A stretch of DNA of 64,000 bases, from positions 83,128 to 147,127 of the forward strand of contig CAAEON010000030.1 in the NCBI GenBank assembly GCA_900757615.1, given 5' to 3'. Shown piece by piece: positions 1 through 8,445 of this stretch. The notes below the pieces were generated by a model. It worked only from the letters and a program-made list of their open reading frames with translations, ran no database searches and was not told where the DNA came from. Made by a program: the position numbers and the translations under genes. Within the stretch, counting starts at the first letter, position 1; every line of letters begins with the position of its first letter. This stretch comes from an uncultured Collinsella sp. GTDB taxonomy: Bacteria; Actinomycetota; Coriobacteriia; Coriobacteriales; Coriobacteriaceae.

Positions 1-187
1 GGACGCTCAGCTCGTTGAGAAGCTGAAGGAAATGCGCGCCGAGCTCTTTAACCTTCGTTTCCAGATGGCCACCAGCCAGCTGGACAACACCGCTCGCGTC
101 AACACCGTGAAGAAGGACATCGCTCGCGTCCTCACGGAGCAGCGCGCCCGCGAGATCGCAGCGGAGAAGTCCGCTGTCGCCGAGTAG
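1..187 (+). CDS. rpmC: 50S ribosomal protein L29, 5' end outside window
   Basis: The reading frame enters the window at base 2 and ends with TAG at 185-187, giving 61 residues of a small, charged, helical protein. The stretch LVEKLKEMRAELFNLRFQMA is the typical L29 two-helix hairpin, and the following N-T-A-R-V-N-T-V-K-K-D-I-A-R is the conserved second helix. L29 binds 23S rRNA near the peptide exit tunnel. rpsQ follows 16 bases later, the standard order in the S10 operon. Only the first few residues are missing, so the call is secure despite truncation by the window edge. Confidence 0.95.
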   Translation, partial: DAQLVEKLKEMRAELFNLRFQMATSQLDNTARVNTVKKDIARVLTEQRAREIAAEKSAVAE

Positions 188-203
188 GACCTAAGGAGAG
201 AAC

Positions 204-464
204 ATGACTGATTCGCGTAACTCGCGTAAGGTCCGTACGGGTGTCGTTACCTCCGTCTCCGGTGCCAAGACCATTGTTGTCACCATCACCGAGCGCAAGC
301 GTCACCCCAAGTACGGCAAGATGATGACCAGCTCCAAGAAGCTGCACGCTCACGACGAGGAGTGCACGGCTGGCGTGGGCGATACCGTCCGCGTTATGGA
401 GACCCGTCCTATGTCCAAGATGAAGCGTTGGCGCCTCATCGAGGTCGTCGAGCGCGCTAAATAA
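204..464 (+). CDS. rpsQ: 30S ribosomal protein S17
   Basis: 86 residues, normal length for bacterial S17, an OB-fold protein that binds 16S rRNA early in small-subunit assembly. The conserved block around residues 34-53 (HPKYGKMMTSSKKLHAHDEE) is clear. The start is set by AAGGAGAG about six bases upstream of ATG. It sits between rpmC and rplN as in most bacteria. A 118-base gap follows before rplN, long for this operon, and I see no promoter or terminator in it. Confidence 0.97.
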   Translation: MTDSRNSRKVRTGVVTSVSGAKTIVVTITERKRHPKYGKMMTSSKKLHAHDEECTAGVGDTVRVMETRPMSKMKRWRLIEVVERAK

Positions 465-582
465 GCAGTCGCTCTTACGACTTGTACGTTTCCGAAGATG
501 TGCGTATGTCTGGCTTGCATACCACGGGCCGTATAAAGGCTGCGCACCTCTCTTCGGTTCTTAGTTCGGAGGAACATCTACC

Positions 583-951
583 ATGATTCAGATGCAAACC
601 ATGCTGAACGTCGCCGACAACTCCGGCGCTCGCAAGATTCGCTGCATCAAGGTGCTTGGCGGTTCCAAGCGTCGTTATGCAGGCATCGGCGATGTGTTCA
701 TCGGTGCTGTCCAGGAGGCTACCCCTGGCGCCAACGTCAAGAAGAAGGACGTTGTCCGTTGCGTCGTCGTTCGCACCGTTAAGGAGATCCGCCGCAAGGA
801 TGGCTCCTACATTCGCTTTGATGACAACGCCTGCGTTGTCATCAACAACGATGGTTCGCCCGTCGGCACCCGTATCTTCGGGCCCGTCGCTCGCGAGCTT
901 CGTGACAAGAAGTACATGAAGATCGTCTCGCTCGCTCCCGAGACCCTGTAG
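583..951 (+). CDS. rplN: 50S ribosomal protein L14
   Basis: 122 residues, the standard length of L14, a beta-barrel 23S rRNA-binding protein at the subunit interface. The N-terminus (MIQMQTMLNVADNSGARKI) and the internal GDVFIGAVQEATPGANVKK segment are characteristic of the family. A GGAGG-like ribosome binding site lies just before the ATG. rplX follows 13 bases downstream. Confidence 0.98.
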   Translation: MIQMQTMLNVADNSGARKIRCIKVLGGSKRRYAGIGDVFIGAVQEATPGANVKKKDVVRCVVVRTVKEIRRKDGSYIRFDDNACVVINNDGSPVGTRIFGPVARELRDKKYMKIVSLAPETL

Positions 952-964
952 TTAGGGGAGATAT

Positions 965-1270
965 ATGTATATCAAGAAGGGCGATAAGGTCCAGGTTCTC
1001 TCTGGTAAGGATCGCGGCAAGCAGGGCGTTGTCCTGCGTGCTCTCCCCGCCGAGAACAAGGTCGTTGTCGAGGGCGTTTCGGTCGTCAAGAAGGCCGTCA
1101 AGCCCAACGCTGCCAACCAGCAGGGCGGCATCGTTTCGCAGGAGGCTCCCATCGACGCCTCCAACGTCAATCTCGTTTGCCCCGAGTGCGGTAAGGTTAC
1201 CCGCGTCGGTCACGAGAAGGACGGCAAGAACAAGCTGCGCGTCTGCAAGAAGTGCGGCCACAAGTTCTAA
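965..1270 (+). CDS. rplX: 50S ribosomal protein L24
   Basis: 101 residues. The N-terminal KOW motif (KKGDKVQVLSGKDRGKQGVV, about residues 4-23) identifies L24, an assembly initiator that binds the 5' end of 23S rRNA. Near the C-terminus are two CxxC pairs (CPEC and CKKC) that could hold a zinc ion, as in some bacterial L24 proteins. In most bacteria rplE follows within a few bases. Here an intrinsic terminator follows instead and rplE lies 44 kb away, so this is the last gene of the truncated first half of the operon. Confidence 0.98.
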   Translation: MYIKKGDKVQVLSGKDRGKQGVVLRALPAENKVVVEGVSVVKKAVKPNAANQQGGIVSQEAPIDASNVNLVCPECGKVTRVGHEKDGKNKLRVCKKCGHKF

Positions 1271-1298
1271 GCTGCCCGCAACATCAAGTTGCTAGCAA

Positions 1299-1332
1299 AG
1301 GCCCGGATGCCATGGCACCCGGGCCTTTTTCT
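1299..1332 (+). terminator. Intrinsic terminator after rplX
   Basis: An 8-bp perfect stem (AGGCCCGG / CCGGGCCT) extended through one mismatch by TGCC/GGCA is followed by TTTTTCT. It lies 28 bases after the rplX stop codon. It should end transcription of the first half of the ribosomal operon, which means the rplE half needs its own promoter. Confidence 0.9.
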
Positions 1333-2037
1333 ATCCCTACTCGATGGCTTCGGTTCTGCCGTCCTGTCATTCCGGTTGCATCCAGTTTTCGGTGCCGTCT
1401 CGAATCGAGTGCCGCCAGGTGACACCCTGTCGCGTTTCGTCGGCTTCGGGGACAAAAGTCGGGACAACTCCAAAAACTATTTTCGAACTCAGGGCTTTGA
1501 GTTTTTGTTTTTGTCCCAAAGGGCGCGGCGGGATGCCTTTGGAGGCTCGATAGCGCCGAAAACGCCCGTTTTGAAACTTAAAAGCCTTTTCGCGTGCAAG
1601 CCGCCAGCTGCAATAGGAAGTGAATCAACGCAGGTGGCTTTCAAGCAGTTTGCAAAACTGCAGGTCGCAGGTCTTCATTGCCAGTAGGAGAAATGAGTAG
1701 TCTCAGGTGGCTTGCCCATGAGTTGACGAACGGGATTTGAGATTACGCTGACGTCCGGAAACGCTTCGAGCACGGCGTTACGTTTTTGGGGTTTGGGCGT
1801 AGCCCCTGCACCCGCGAGCGCGGGCCTTAAGCCCGCCGAGAGGGTGACGCGTCGAAAACGAAGGGGAAAGAGAGAAGGGGCCGTCCCTATCATTCAGGTT
1901 GCGACCGAAGAAGACAAGGAGACCCCCTGAGCCTGAATGATGCCCCACAGACCGCGTCCGACCGAGCTCAAGCCGAGCTTTTCCTGACGTCCGCCTTCGC
2001 GAAGATGATGGCTGGATTGGCTATGGATTGGCAACAC
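1333..2037. other. Gene-free decayed region
   Basis: About 700 bases with no convincing gene. Open frames exist on both strands but show no recognisable protein or good ribosome binding site. Small hairpins are visible: GCAGTTT/AAACTGC near 1648, GCGGGC/GCCCGC near 1826, and a perfect 10-bp inverted repeat ATCATTCAGG (1888-1897) / CCTGAATGAT (1931-1940). The stretch separates the ribosomal terminator from an insertion sequence remnant and looks like degraded mobile DNA. Confidence 0.6.
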
Positions 2038-2512
2038 TTATTTGGACGATTCCGGGAGGGACGGCCCCGCCTCCCTGAACTCGACCGGCGACATGTAGCC
2101 CAGCGTCGAGTGGATCCTGAAGTTGTTGTACCAGTGCACGTAATCCAAGAGCTTGGCTCGGAGCTCGCGCGTCCCTCCTCGGTCCTTCGGAGTGGCCGAA
2201 GATCTCCCCGTTGCAGAGGTCGACGAGCAGGCAGACGTAGTTCCACGACGCCCCGACGCGCACGCAGACCAAGTCGCTGCATATATGGGTGCACGGCGCC
2301 CTGCCGCCGAAGCCGCGCGCGACGACGTTCGACACGTCGGCCTCGTTGACCGCCCCGGGGTGCACCTTGAACCTCTTCCTGCCGTATGCGCCGGCCAGGC
2401 CGTTCTCCCTCATGATGCGGCAGACGCGGCGCCGGCTGACGGTAACGCCCGACCTCCCGGGCGACGCCTTGATCTTGCGCGATCCGTTCCGGCCCTTGCT
2501 GGCGGCGTGCGC
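2038..2512 (-). pseudogene. IS3-family transposase (orfB) remnant with internal deletion
   Basis: Read on the minus strand, this begins with an HTH_21-like segment (VSRRRVCRIMRENGL), continues into the start of the rve integrase core (THICSDLVCVRVG, holding the first catalytic Asp), and reaches NGEIFGHSEG. It then jumps directly, in another frame, to the typical IS3 C-terminus (LDYVHWYNNFRIHSTLGYMS, then SPVEFREAG) and a TAA stop at 2038-2040. The middle of the core, including the second Asp and the Glu, is gone, so the enzyme cannot be active. The 5' part and orfA are also missing. It abuts a broken MTA/SAH nucleosidase gene on the opposite strand. Confidence 0.85.
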
Positions 2513-2514
2513 CG

Positions 2515-2812
2515 CCGCGGCCGCCGTCGCCCCCGACATTAAGGTCCTCAAGGGCCGCGTCGTCTCCGGCGACCAGTTCGTCTCGCCCGCGGAACAGAAG
2601 GAGCGAATCCTCGCGACCTTCGGCGACCTGTGCTGCGAGATGGAGGGCTGCACCATCGCGCAGGCCTCCTATCTCAACGGCGTGCCCCTCGTCGTCGTGC
2701 GCGCCATCAGCGACAAGCCCTGCGCCGAGGGCCGGGTCGTGACTACAACACTTTCGAGAAGAAGGCCGCCTGCGACTGCGCCCGCATCGCCGCGCGCATG
2801 GTTAAGCTTTAG
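2515..2812 (+). pseudogene. mtnN: 5'-methylthioadenosine/S-adenosylhomocysteine nucleosidase fragment
   Basis: The translation from about 2523 reads APDIKVLKGRVVSGDQF and then CEMEGCTIAQ, YLNGVPLVVVRAISDK, the C-terminal half of MtnN/Pfs with the substrate-binding M-E-G motif and the catalytic Asp of S-D. Near 2740 one base appears lost: the frame must change to continue as DYNTFEKKAACDCARIAARM and stop at 2810-2812. The N-terminal half is absent, replaced by the IS3 remnant. It is therefore a 5'-truncated, frameshifted pseudogene. Confidence 0.85.
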
Positions 2813-2868
2813 GCCCTGCGCGCCGGGGCCCTTCTTTATGTTGGGACCCCGGCGCGCAGGGCCCTTTC
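2812..2868 (+). terminator. Long hairpin after mtnN remnant
   Basis: A perfect 17-bp stem (GGCCCTGCGCGCCGGGG, 2812-2828, pairing with 2847-2863) with an 18-base loop follows the nucleosidase remnant directly. The T-tract after it is short (CTTTCC). It is most likely the surviving terminator of the broken gene, and it insulates the LevR-like regulator downstream. Confidence 0.65.
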
Positions 2869-3038
2869 CAAAGCGAAGTGTCGAGCCGAAGTGTTGAGCG
2901 TCGGCCCTGAATGTTCAATGGCCGTTGTTTTCTGCCCCTCAAGTGGTGGACTTTTCCTCGGAGCTGTTGATTCCCTCACGCGCCCCCTTCCGTTCTCTGT
3001 TCTCCCCTTATACTCCTTGTACGAGGAGGTAAGAAGTC

Positions 3039-5780
3039 ATGGACAAGACCACACAGGACAGCTTGGCAAAGAAACCCGTCGACATGAGGGACAGGATTCT
3101 CGAGCATCTCGAGGCCCTCACCTCTGCCGTCTCGCTCGACGACCTTGCCCGTCTGTCCACCTCCGACATCGCCGAGACGCTCATCATTTCCAGGAGCCTG
3201 GCGAGCCAGTACCTCAACGACCTTGTTCGCGCCGGTCTTGTGGTTAAGGTGGCGGGCAGGCCTGTCCGTTATTTTCATCGCCGCGCGTTCCAGAAGCGTT
3301 TTCAGGTAAAGCTCTCTGCAAGCGAGTACGCCTCGCTCGCCGACCTCATCCAGGCGACGGGAATCGCCGATCACCGCGACTTCGCGCGTGCCGTGGGCTT
3401 CGACATGAGCCTCAGCTCCGTTGTCGAGCAGTGCAAGGCTGCGGTTCAGTACCCTCCGTTTGGCCTGCCCATCCTCTTGAGCGGCGGCGTGGGTGTCGGT
3501 AAGTCTTTCCTTTCTCGCCTTGTGTACGAGTACGGCAAGAACCAGGGCTTGCTGTCCCGCGACTCCTCCTATGTGCGCATCGACTGCGCCGGGGTCCCGG
3601 ACGCTGCCTCGTTCAACGGGCTTCTTGACGAGTCGATCGCGAAAGCGCGCGGGGGTGTGGTCTTTGTCAACGGCATCGAGGCACTCTCTCCCTCTGCGAT
3701 GGAGCACTGCCTTGCGACGGCCCTCGGGCTCGATGCCTCCCAGGATGCGCCGCGCGCTCGCCTCGTTCTTTCGACGACGCTTTCCGCCGATGACCTGAAG
3801 GTTTCCTCGGCCTACAGCAAAATGCCCATCTGTGCCCGCGTCCCCTCACTCAAGGAGCGGACCCCCGAGGAGCGCGAGGATCTCATCTTGAGCTTCCTGC
3901 GCAGCGAGGGGTGCCGAATCGGTTCTGATGTGAAGATCAGCCGCGGCGCATACCGTTGCCTCGTGAACGCGGACTTTTCCGATAACGTCGCCGGCTTGCG
4001 CGCCTGCGTGACGAACTGCTGCGCCAAAGCGTTCCTCAATCGCGAGGGCGACTACGTCGTCGTTCGCCCGTATCTTCTTCCCAGCGGGCTCCTCTCCTCC
4101 GCGCAGATCGATCAACAGCCCGACGATGGCGTTCTGATCGACGCGTCTCTGGATGCCGCCGAGAGCACAGGGCCGGTCGAGCAGGCGCTCGATGCCCTGT
4201 GCTCCCTCGATGAGCGATTCTGCGCCGGGGAGCTCTCTGTCTCCGAGCTTGTCTCGCAAGCTGTCTCCGCTGTGCGCGGCGTTGAGGATCACTTGATCTT
4301 CGACCACGGCGTCGCCTCCTCGAGGTCGCGCGCCTTCGAGCGCGTCGTGGGCGCGGTCCTTGCCGACGCAGGCTCTTCTTATGGCATCGAGCTTTCGAGG
4401 AAGGTCGCTTTTCTACTGGCCCAGGAGATTTGCCTGCAGTTGTGGCCGGGTATCGGCCTGGCTAAGCGAAAGTCTGCCTGTGCGGAGCAAATCTCCCATC
4501 TCCTCGGTGCCGTGACCTCCGAATTGCCGTTTGCCTCGAGTGTCTCCGATCAGGTCGCCGCAGACGTGGAAGGGGCGCTGGGAATCTCGCTCGATCACTT
4601 CACGAAGACGCTTCTGACGCTGTGCGTCGCATCGGAGTCTCGCGATGCGAAGGCCCTTCGGACGCTCTGCGTCATCTTGTCCCACGGCTACTCAACGGCG
4701 ACGAGCATCGCCGACGCGGCGAACCGTATGCTCGGCATGCATGTGTACGAGGCTGTCGACATGCCCTACGACCAGCAGCTGAAGGACATCGTCGGTCCGC
4801 TCCAGCGCCTCGTCGACCGCCATTCCTACTGCACCGGGGTCGTGTTCCTCGTCGACATGGGCTCCTTGGAGGAGGCCTATAAGGCCCTCGAGAACGTTAC
4901 CGACTCCACTATCGGCGTGGTGAACAACGTCTCTACCGGTCTTGCGCTCGAGATCGGGGTCGGGCTGCTCGGCGGCAAGTCCATCGCCGAGGTTCTTGGC
5001 GATGCGACCGCCGCGTGCGTGACGCACTGCAAGGTGATCGAGCGCGTCAACCGTGAGGACGCCATCGTCTTCTGCTCCGAGTCCGGGGTCGACGCCGCGG
5101 AGAGGATACGCCAGCTCGTCTCGCAGAGCCTCCCGCGCACCATAGGCGCGCGCCTGCTCACGAGGCCCTTCAAGCAGCTCGTCGCGAACGGGTCGAACGA
5201 CGCCGTTTTCTCCGAGCACCGCGTCTGCGCCGTCATCGGCACGGGAGACCCCGGGGTCGCCTCCGTCCCCTTCGTCGCCCTCGAGGACATCATGTCGACG
5301 GCGTCCGCCTCTAAGGTTGATGCCGTGTTCGGCAGGTGGCTTGACGCTTCCGAGCTCTCTTCTTTCCACGAGAAGCTGCTCTCGAACATGACGCTGCAGA
5401 ACGTCATCCGCTCCATCACCATCCTCGACCCGGAGCGGCTATTCCATGAGATCGAGAGCGCCGTGCACGAGCTTCAGCGCAGGACAGGCGAGAAGATCGG
5501 CAGCAACGCCATCATTGGGCTCTACGTTCATCTCTGCTGTCTCGTCGAGCGCCTTGTTACCAGAAACCCCATTGAGACCTACGTTGGCCAGGACCGCTTC
5601 GAGGAGGAACGCGCCGATTTCATCGAGTCCTTCAGGCAGAGCTTCTCGAGCATCTCGACGCGCTATCGCGTAGAGGTTCCCGTAAGCGAGATCGCATATG
5701 TCTTCGACTACATAAGCGTGAGCGCCGCCCCGGCGCGAGAAGAGCGCCTCGGCTCCTCGGACCTCCTGCTCGACGAGTGA
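3039..5780 (+). CDS. LevR/PRD-type PTS operon regulator lacking sigma-54 motifs
   Basis: 913 residues, a size typical of LevR-type activators. Domain order: N-terminal winged-helix (about 20-85, SDIAETLIISRSLASQYLND), AAA+ domain with Walker A GGVGVGKS (149-156), a PTS regulation domain, an EIIA-Man-like domain (GVVFLVDMGSLEEAYKALEN, about 600-720) and a C-terminal PRD with its His (IGLYVHLCCLVERL). LevR proteins activate mannose/fructose PTS operons and are tuned by phosphorylation from HPr and EIIB. Here the GAFTGA loop is absent (FNGLLDE in its place) and the Walker B acidic pair is replaced (GGVVFVNGIEAL). Contact with sigma-54 is therefore unlikely, in keeping with the usual absence of rpoN from Actinomycetota. 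It precedes the PTS genes on the same strand; GAGGAGGT upstream fixes the start. Confidence 0.85.
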   Translation: MDKTTQDSLAKKPVDMRDRILEHLEALTSAVSLDDLARLSTSDIAETLIISRSLASQYLNDLVRAGLVVKVAGRPVRYFHRRAFQKRFQVKLSASEYASLADLIQATGIADHRDFARAVGFDMSLSSVVEQCKAAVQYPPFGLPILLSGGVGVGKSFLSRLVYEYGKNQGLLSRDSSYVRIDCAGVPDAASFNGLLDESIAKARGGVVFVNGIEALSPSAMEHCLATALGLDASQDAPRARLVLSTTLSADDLKVSSAYSKMPICARVPSLKERTPEEREDLILSFLRSEGCRIGSDVKISRGAYRCLVNADFSDNVAGLRACVTNCCAKAFLNREGDYVVVRPYLLPSGLLSSAQIDQQPDDGVLIDASLDAAESTGPVEQALDALCSLDERFCAGELSVSELVSQAVSAVRGVEDHLIFDHGVASSRSRAFERVVGAVLADAGSSYGIELSRKVAFLLAQEICLQLWPGIGLAKRKSACAEQISHLLGAVTSELPFASSVSDQVAADVEGALGISLDHFTKTLLTLCVASESRDAKALRTLCVILSHGYSTATSIADAANRMLGMHVYEAVDMPYDQQLKDIVGPLQRLVDRHSYCTGVVFLVDMGSLEEAYKALENVTDSTIGVVNNVSTGLALEIGVGLLGGKSIAEVLGDATAACVTHCKVIERVNREDAIVFCSESGVDAAERIRQLVSQSLPRTIGARLLTRPFKQLVANGSNDAVFSEHRVCAVIGTGDPGVASVPFVALEDIMSTASASKVDAVFGRWLDASELSSFHEKLLSNMTLQNVIRSITILDPERLFHEIESAVHELQRRTGEKIGSNAIIGLYVHLCCLVERLVTRNPIETYVGQDRFEEERADFIESFRQSFSSISTRYRVEVPVSEIAYVFDYISVSAAPAREERLGSSDLLLDE

Positions 5781-5903
5781 CCTTCCCCGCGCCGCCGCAA
5801 GCTGACCGCGCGTCCTCAATAATCCGATAACCCCTTGCCCGGCGCGAATCCGGATAGCGCCGAGGCAGTACCGAACGTAAAACTTCATTTGATAGGAGCA
5901 AAC

Positions 5904-6377
5904 ATGAGTGTTGTTATGGCACGAATCGACAATCGCCTGCTTCACGGCATCATCGTGACGCAGTGGGCCCCGGTGTCGGGCGCGACCCGAGTCATGGTCA
6001 TCGACGACAAGGTCGCCGGCGACGAGGTCCTGAAGTCCACCATGAGGATGGCGCGCCCCGCGGGCATGGCCGTTTCGATCATCTCCGAGCAGACCGCGCT
6101 CAAGAACTTCGCCGCGGGCAAGTACGACCGCGAGAAGGTCTTCGTCATCGCCAAGGAGCCCGAGACGATGCTTCGCCTGGTCGAGTCGGGCGTCGAGCTC
6201 CCGTCGCTGGTCGTCGGCGGCTCGCTCGTCAAGGAGGACGGCATCCAGCTCACCCAGCGCGCCTACGCCTCCGCCGAGAACGTCCAGAGCTACAAGGCGC
6301 TCATCGCCCGTGGCGTCAAGGTGACGGCCCAGTTCGTGCCCGCCGACAAGCCCGTCTCCGTCGCAGACCTCATCTAA
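5904..6377 (+). CDS. PTS mannose/fructose/sorbose family EIIB
   Basis: 157 residues from the ATG at 5904, chosen because ATAGGAGC lies just upstream and the protein then begins at the family's normal N-terminus (MSVVMARIDNRLLHGIIVTQ). His14 in DNRLLHG is the expected phosphorylation site; the usual HGQ is HGI here. EIIB receives phosphate from EIIA and passes it to the incoming sugar at EIIC/EIID. First gene of a B-C-D-A PTS operon, 123 bases after the regulator. No -24/-12 promoter is seen in that gap, but a small GGCGC/GCGCC hairpin is. Confidence 0.92.
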   Translation: MSVVMARIDNRLLHGIIVTQWAPVSGATRVMVIDDKVAGDEVLKSTMRMARPAGMAVSIISEQTALKNFAAGKYDREKVFVIAKEPETMLRLVESGVELPSLVVGGSLVKEDGIQLTQRAYASAENVQSYKALIARGVKVTAQFVPADKPVSVADLI

Positions 6378-6386
6378 GGGGGAAAT

Positions 6387-7172
6387 ATGGTCAACTTCAC
6401 TATCCTGCAGGTCGTCCTTTTGACCCTGCTGGCCTTCATCAAGCACGTGGACTACTACGGCATCCCGATGATCTTCGTCAATTACGCCGTTTTCTGGGGC
6501 CTCATCACCGGAGTTGTCATGGGCGACTGGAAGACCGGCCTTGTCATCGGCGGCACCATTCAGCTCATGCAGCTCGGCGTCGCGGGCTTCGGCGGCTCCT
6601 CCATTCCCGACTACGGCACGATGGCCATCATCGCCACCGCCTACGGCGTGACCCTGGGCTCCGACACGGGCCTCGCCATCGGCCTGCCGGTCGGCATGCT
6701 CGGCATCCAGCTCGACGTCGTCGCCAAGATCCTCAACGGCTTTGTCGTCGAGAAGTCCCAGAAGTTCTGCAACGAGGGTAAGTTCAATCAGATGAACGCC
6801 ATCCTGTGGGTCTGCCCCGCGCTCTTCGGCCTGTGCGCCGCCCTGCCCGTCTTTGTCTCCGTGACGCTCGGCCAGCCCGCCGTCAACTGGCTCCTCGAGG
6901 TCATGCCCCAGTGGTTCCTCTCCGGCCTCACCCTCGCCGGCAAGATGCTCCCGGCCGTCGGTATCGCCATGCTGCTCCGCTACATGCCAACCGCCAAGTA
7001 CTTCCAGTACCTGCTCGCCGGCTTCTTCCTCTCGGCCTTCCTGAACGTGCCCATCATCGGCGCCGCCATCGTCGGCGTTGCCCTCGCGATTGCGTTCTAC
7101 CAGCGTGCCGAGAGGGACACCGAGCTCGCCGCCCACGCTTCCGCAGACGCCTTCATCGGAGAGGATGAGTAA
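6387..7172 (+). CDS. PTS mannose/fructose/sorbose family EIIC
   Basis: 261 residues, a multi-spanning membrane protein with long hydrophobic runs throughout and a typical EIIC-Man opening (VDYYGIPMIFVNYAVFWGLI, then TGVVMGDWKTGLVIGGTIQL). It forms the sugar channel together with EIID. A GGGGGAAAT ribosome binding site precedes the ATG, and the stop is two bases before the EIID start, so the two are translationally coupled. The substrate cannot be read from the sequence; neighbours point to a fructose-containing sugar. Confidence 0.92.
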   Translation: MVNFTILQVVLLTLLAFIKHVDYYGIPMIFVNYAVFWGLITGVVMGDWKTGLVIGGTIQLMQLGVAGFGGSSIPDYGTMAIIATAYGVTLGSDTGLAIGLPVGMLGIQLDVVAKILNGFVVEKSQKFCNEGKFNQMNAILWVCPALFGLCAALPVFVSVTLGQPAVNWLLEVMPQWFLSGLTLAGKMLPAVGIAMLLRYMPTAKYFQYLLAGFFLSAFLNVPIIGAAIVGVALAIAFYQRAERDTELAAHASADAFIGEDE

Positions 7173-7174
7173 CC

Positions 7175-8008
7175 ATGGAAAACGAGAACATCACCGCCGT
7201 CGCCGAGGGCAAGCCCTCCGGCTACAAGGTCACCAAGAAGGACCTGCGCAACGCGAACTGGCGCTGGCTCATGAGCGTGTGCACCTTCAACTACCAGACC
7301 CAGCAGGGCGCCTCAGTCGCCTACGCCCTCTCGCCGGTCCTGAGGAAGATCTACACGAACGACGAGGACTATAAGCAAGCGCTCAACAACCACTTCCGCT
7401 ACTACAACACCCAGCCTTGGCTCGCCGCCATCATCCTTGGCGCCTGCGTGGCCATGGAGGAGCGCGACGGCCTAGCGGCGGCGGACGCCGTCCAAGACCT
7501 GAAGATCGGCACCATGGGACCGCTCGCCGGCGTCGGCGACTCCCTGCTCATGACCATGATCCCGACCATCATGGGCTCCATCGCCGCCTACATGGCCATC
7601 GAGGGCAACCCCGTGGGAGCCGGCATCTGGTTCGCGCTCATCCTGGCCATCTTCTGGGTCCGCATGCACGCCCTCGAGTTCGGCTACAAGCAGGGCGTGA
7701 AGCTCGTCACCGACTTCAGCGAGAAGCTTCCCAACCTCACTGCCGCCGCCTCCGTGCTCGGCCTCACCGTGGTCGGCTGCCTCATCGCCTCGGTCATCGG
7801 CGTCACCTGCCCGATTAGCTTCAACTTCGGCGACGTCGCGATGGAGATTCAGCCGCTGCTCGACAAGATCCTGCCTGCCATGATCCCCGCCGCCATCACG
7901 GGAAGCGCGTATTACCTTCTTACCAAGAAGAACGCGAGCATGACGGCCCTCATCCTCGTGGTGATCGTCCTCGCGATGGTCGCCTCCGCCGCCGGCATCC
8001 TCGCCTAG
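7175..8008 (+). CDS. PTS mannose/fructose/sorbose family EIID
   Basis: 277 residues, the normal EIID length. The family hallmarks are present: a cytoplasmic N-terminus with NANWRWLMSVCTFNYQTQQG, then YNTQPWLAAIILGACVAMEE, and the glycine-rich stretch KIGTMGPLAGVGDSLLMTMI, followed by C-terminal membrane segments. EIID is found only in the mannose family and works with EIIC in transport. The gene starts two bases after the eiiC stop. Confidence 0.93.
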   Translation: MENENITAVAEGKPSGYKVTKKDLRNANWRWLMSVCTFNYQTQQGASVAYALSPVLRKIYTNDEDYKQALNNHFRYYNTQPWLAAIILGACVAMEERDGLAAADAVQDLKIGTMGPLAGVGDSLLMTMIPTIMGSIAAYMAIEGNPVGAGIWFALILAIFWVRMHALEFGYKQGVKLVTDFSEKLPNLTAAASVLGLTVVGCLIASVIGVTCPISFNFGDVAMEIQPLLDKILPAMIPAAITGSAYYLLTKKNASMTALILVVIVLAMVASAAGILA

Positions 8009-8034
8009 CTTCGACCCAAGAGATTGGTGAATCA

Positions 8035-8433
8035 ATGAGAAAGATAGTTGTGGCGAGCCATTCCCTTCTCGCCCAGGGCTTCAAGGACACCCTCGAGTTC
8101 CTTACGGGTAAGGGCGACGCCGTCAACGCCGTGTGCGCCTACGTGAACGACAACGGCGAGGGGCTCGACGCGGCGGTCGAGGCAGCTCTTTCGGGCACTG
8201 ACGAGGTCGTCGTCCTCACCGACGCGTACGGCGGCAGCGTGAACCAGCGCTTTTCCCGCTTCGCCTCCGACCGGATCCACGTGATCGCGGGTGTCAACCT
8301 CCCGCTCGCCATGACGGTCGCGCTCGCGCGCCCCGACGAGAAACTCGACTTCGACGCCCTCGTCAACGAGGCGCGCCAGCAGATCATCTACGTGAACGGT
8401 GCCAGTTCCGCCGAGTGCGACGACGACGAATAG
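8035..8433 (+). CDS. PTS mannose/fructose/sorbose family EIIA
   Basis: 132 residues. The N-terminus MRKIVVASHSLLAQGF carries the phosphorylatable His9, and the family blocks VVVLTDAYGGSVNQ and VIAGVNLPLAM follow. EIIA takes phosphate from HPr and hands it to EIIB. Here it is a separate protein and the last PTS gene, whereas many mannose PTSs place EIIA first or fuse it to EIIB. The tail is acidic (ECDDDE). A GAGGAGG ribosome binding site for the next gene overlaps the end, so the glycosidase is in the same operon. Confidence 0.9.
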   Translation: MRKIVVASHSLLAQGFKDTLEFLTGKGDAVNAVCAYVNDNGEGLDAAVEAALSGTDEVVVLTDAYGGSVNQRFSRFASDRIHVIAGVNLPLAMTVALARPDEKLDFDALVNEARQQIIYVNGASSAECDDDE

Positions 8434-8445
8434 AGGAGGTCGACG

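Noticed and set aside
1289..1687. Possible 132-residue protein after rplX
   Set aside because: It overlaps the terminator, has no family similarity I can see, and has no good start site.
5781..5903. Sigma-54 promoter for the PTS operon
   Set aside because: No TGGCAC-N5-TTGCW pattern is present, and the regulator lacks the sigma-54 contact motif.
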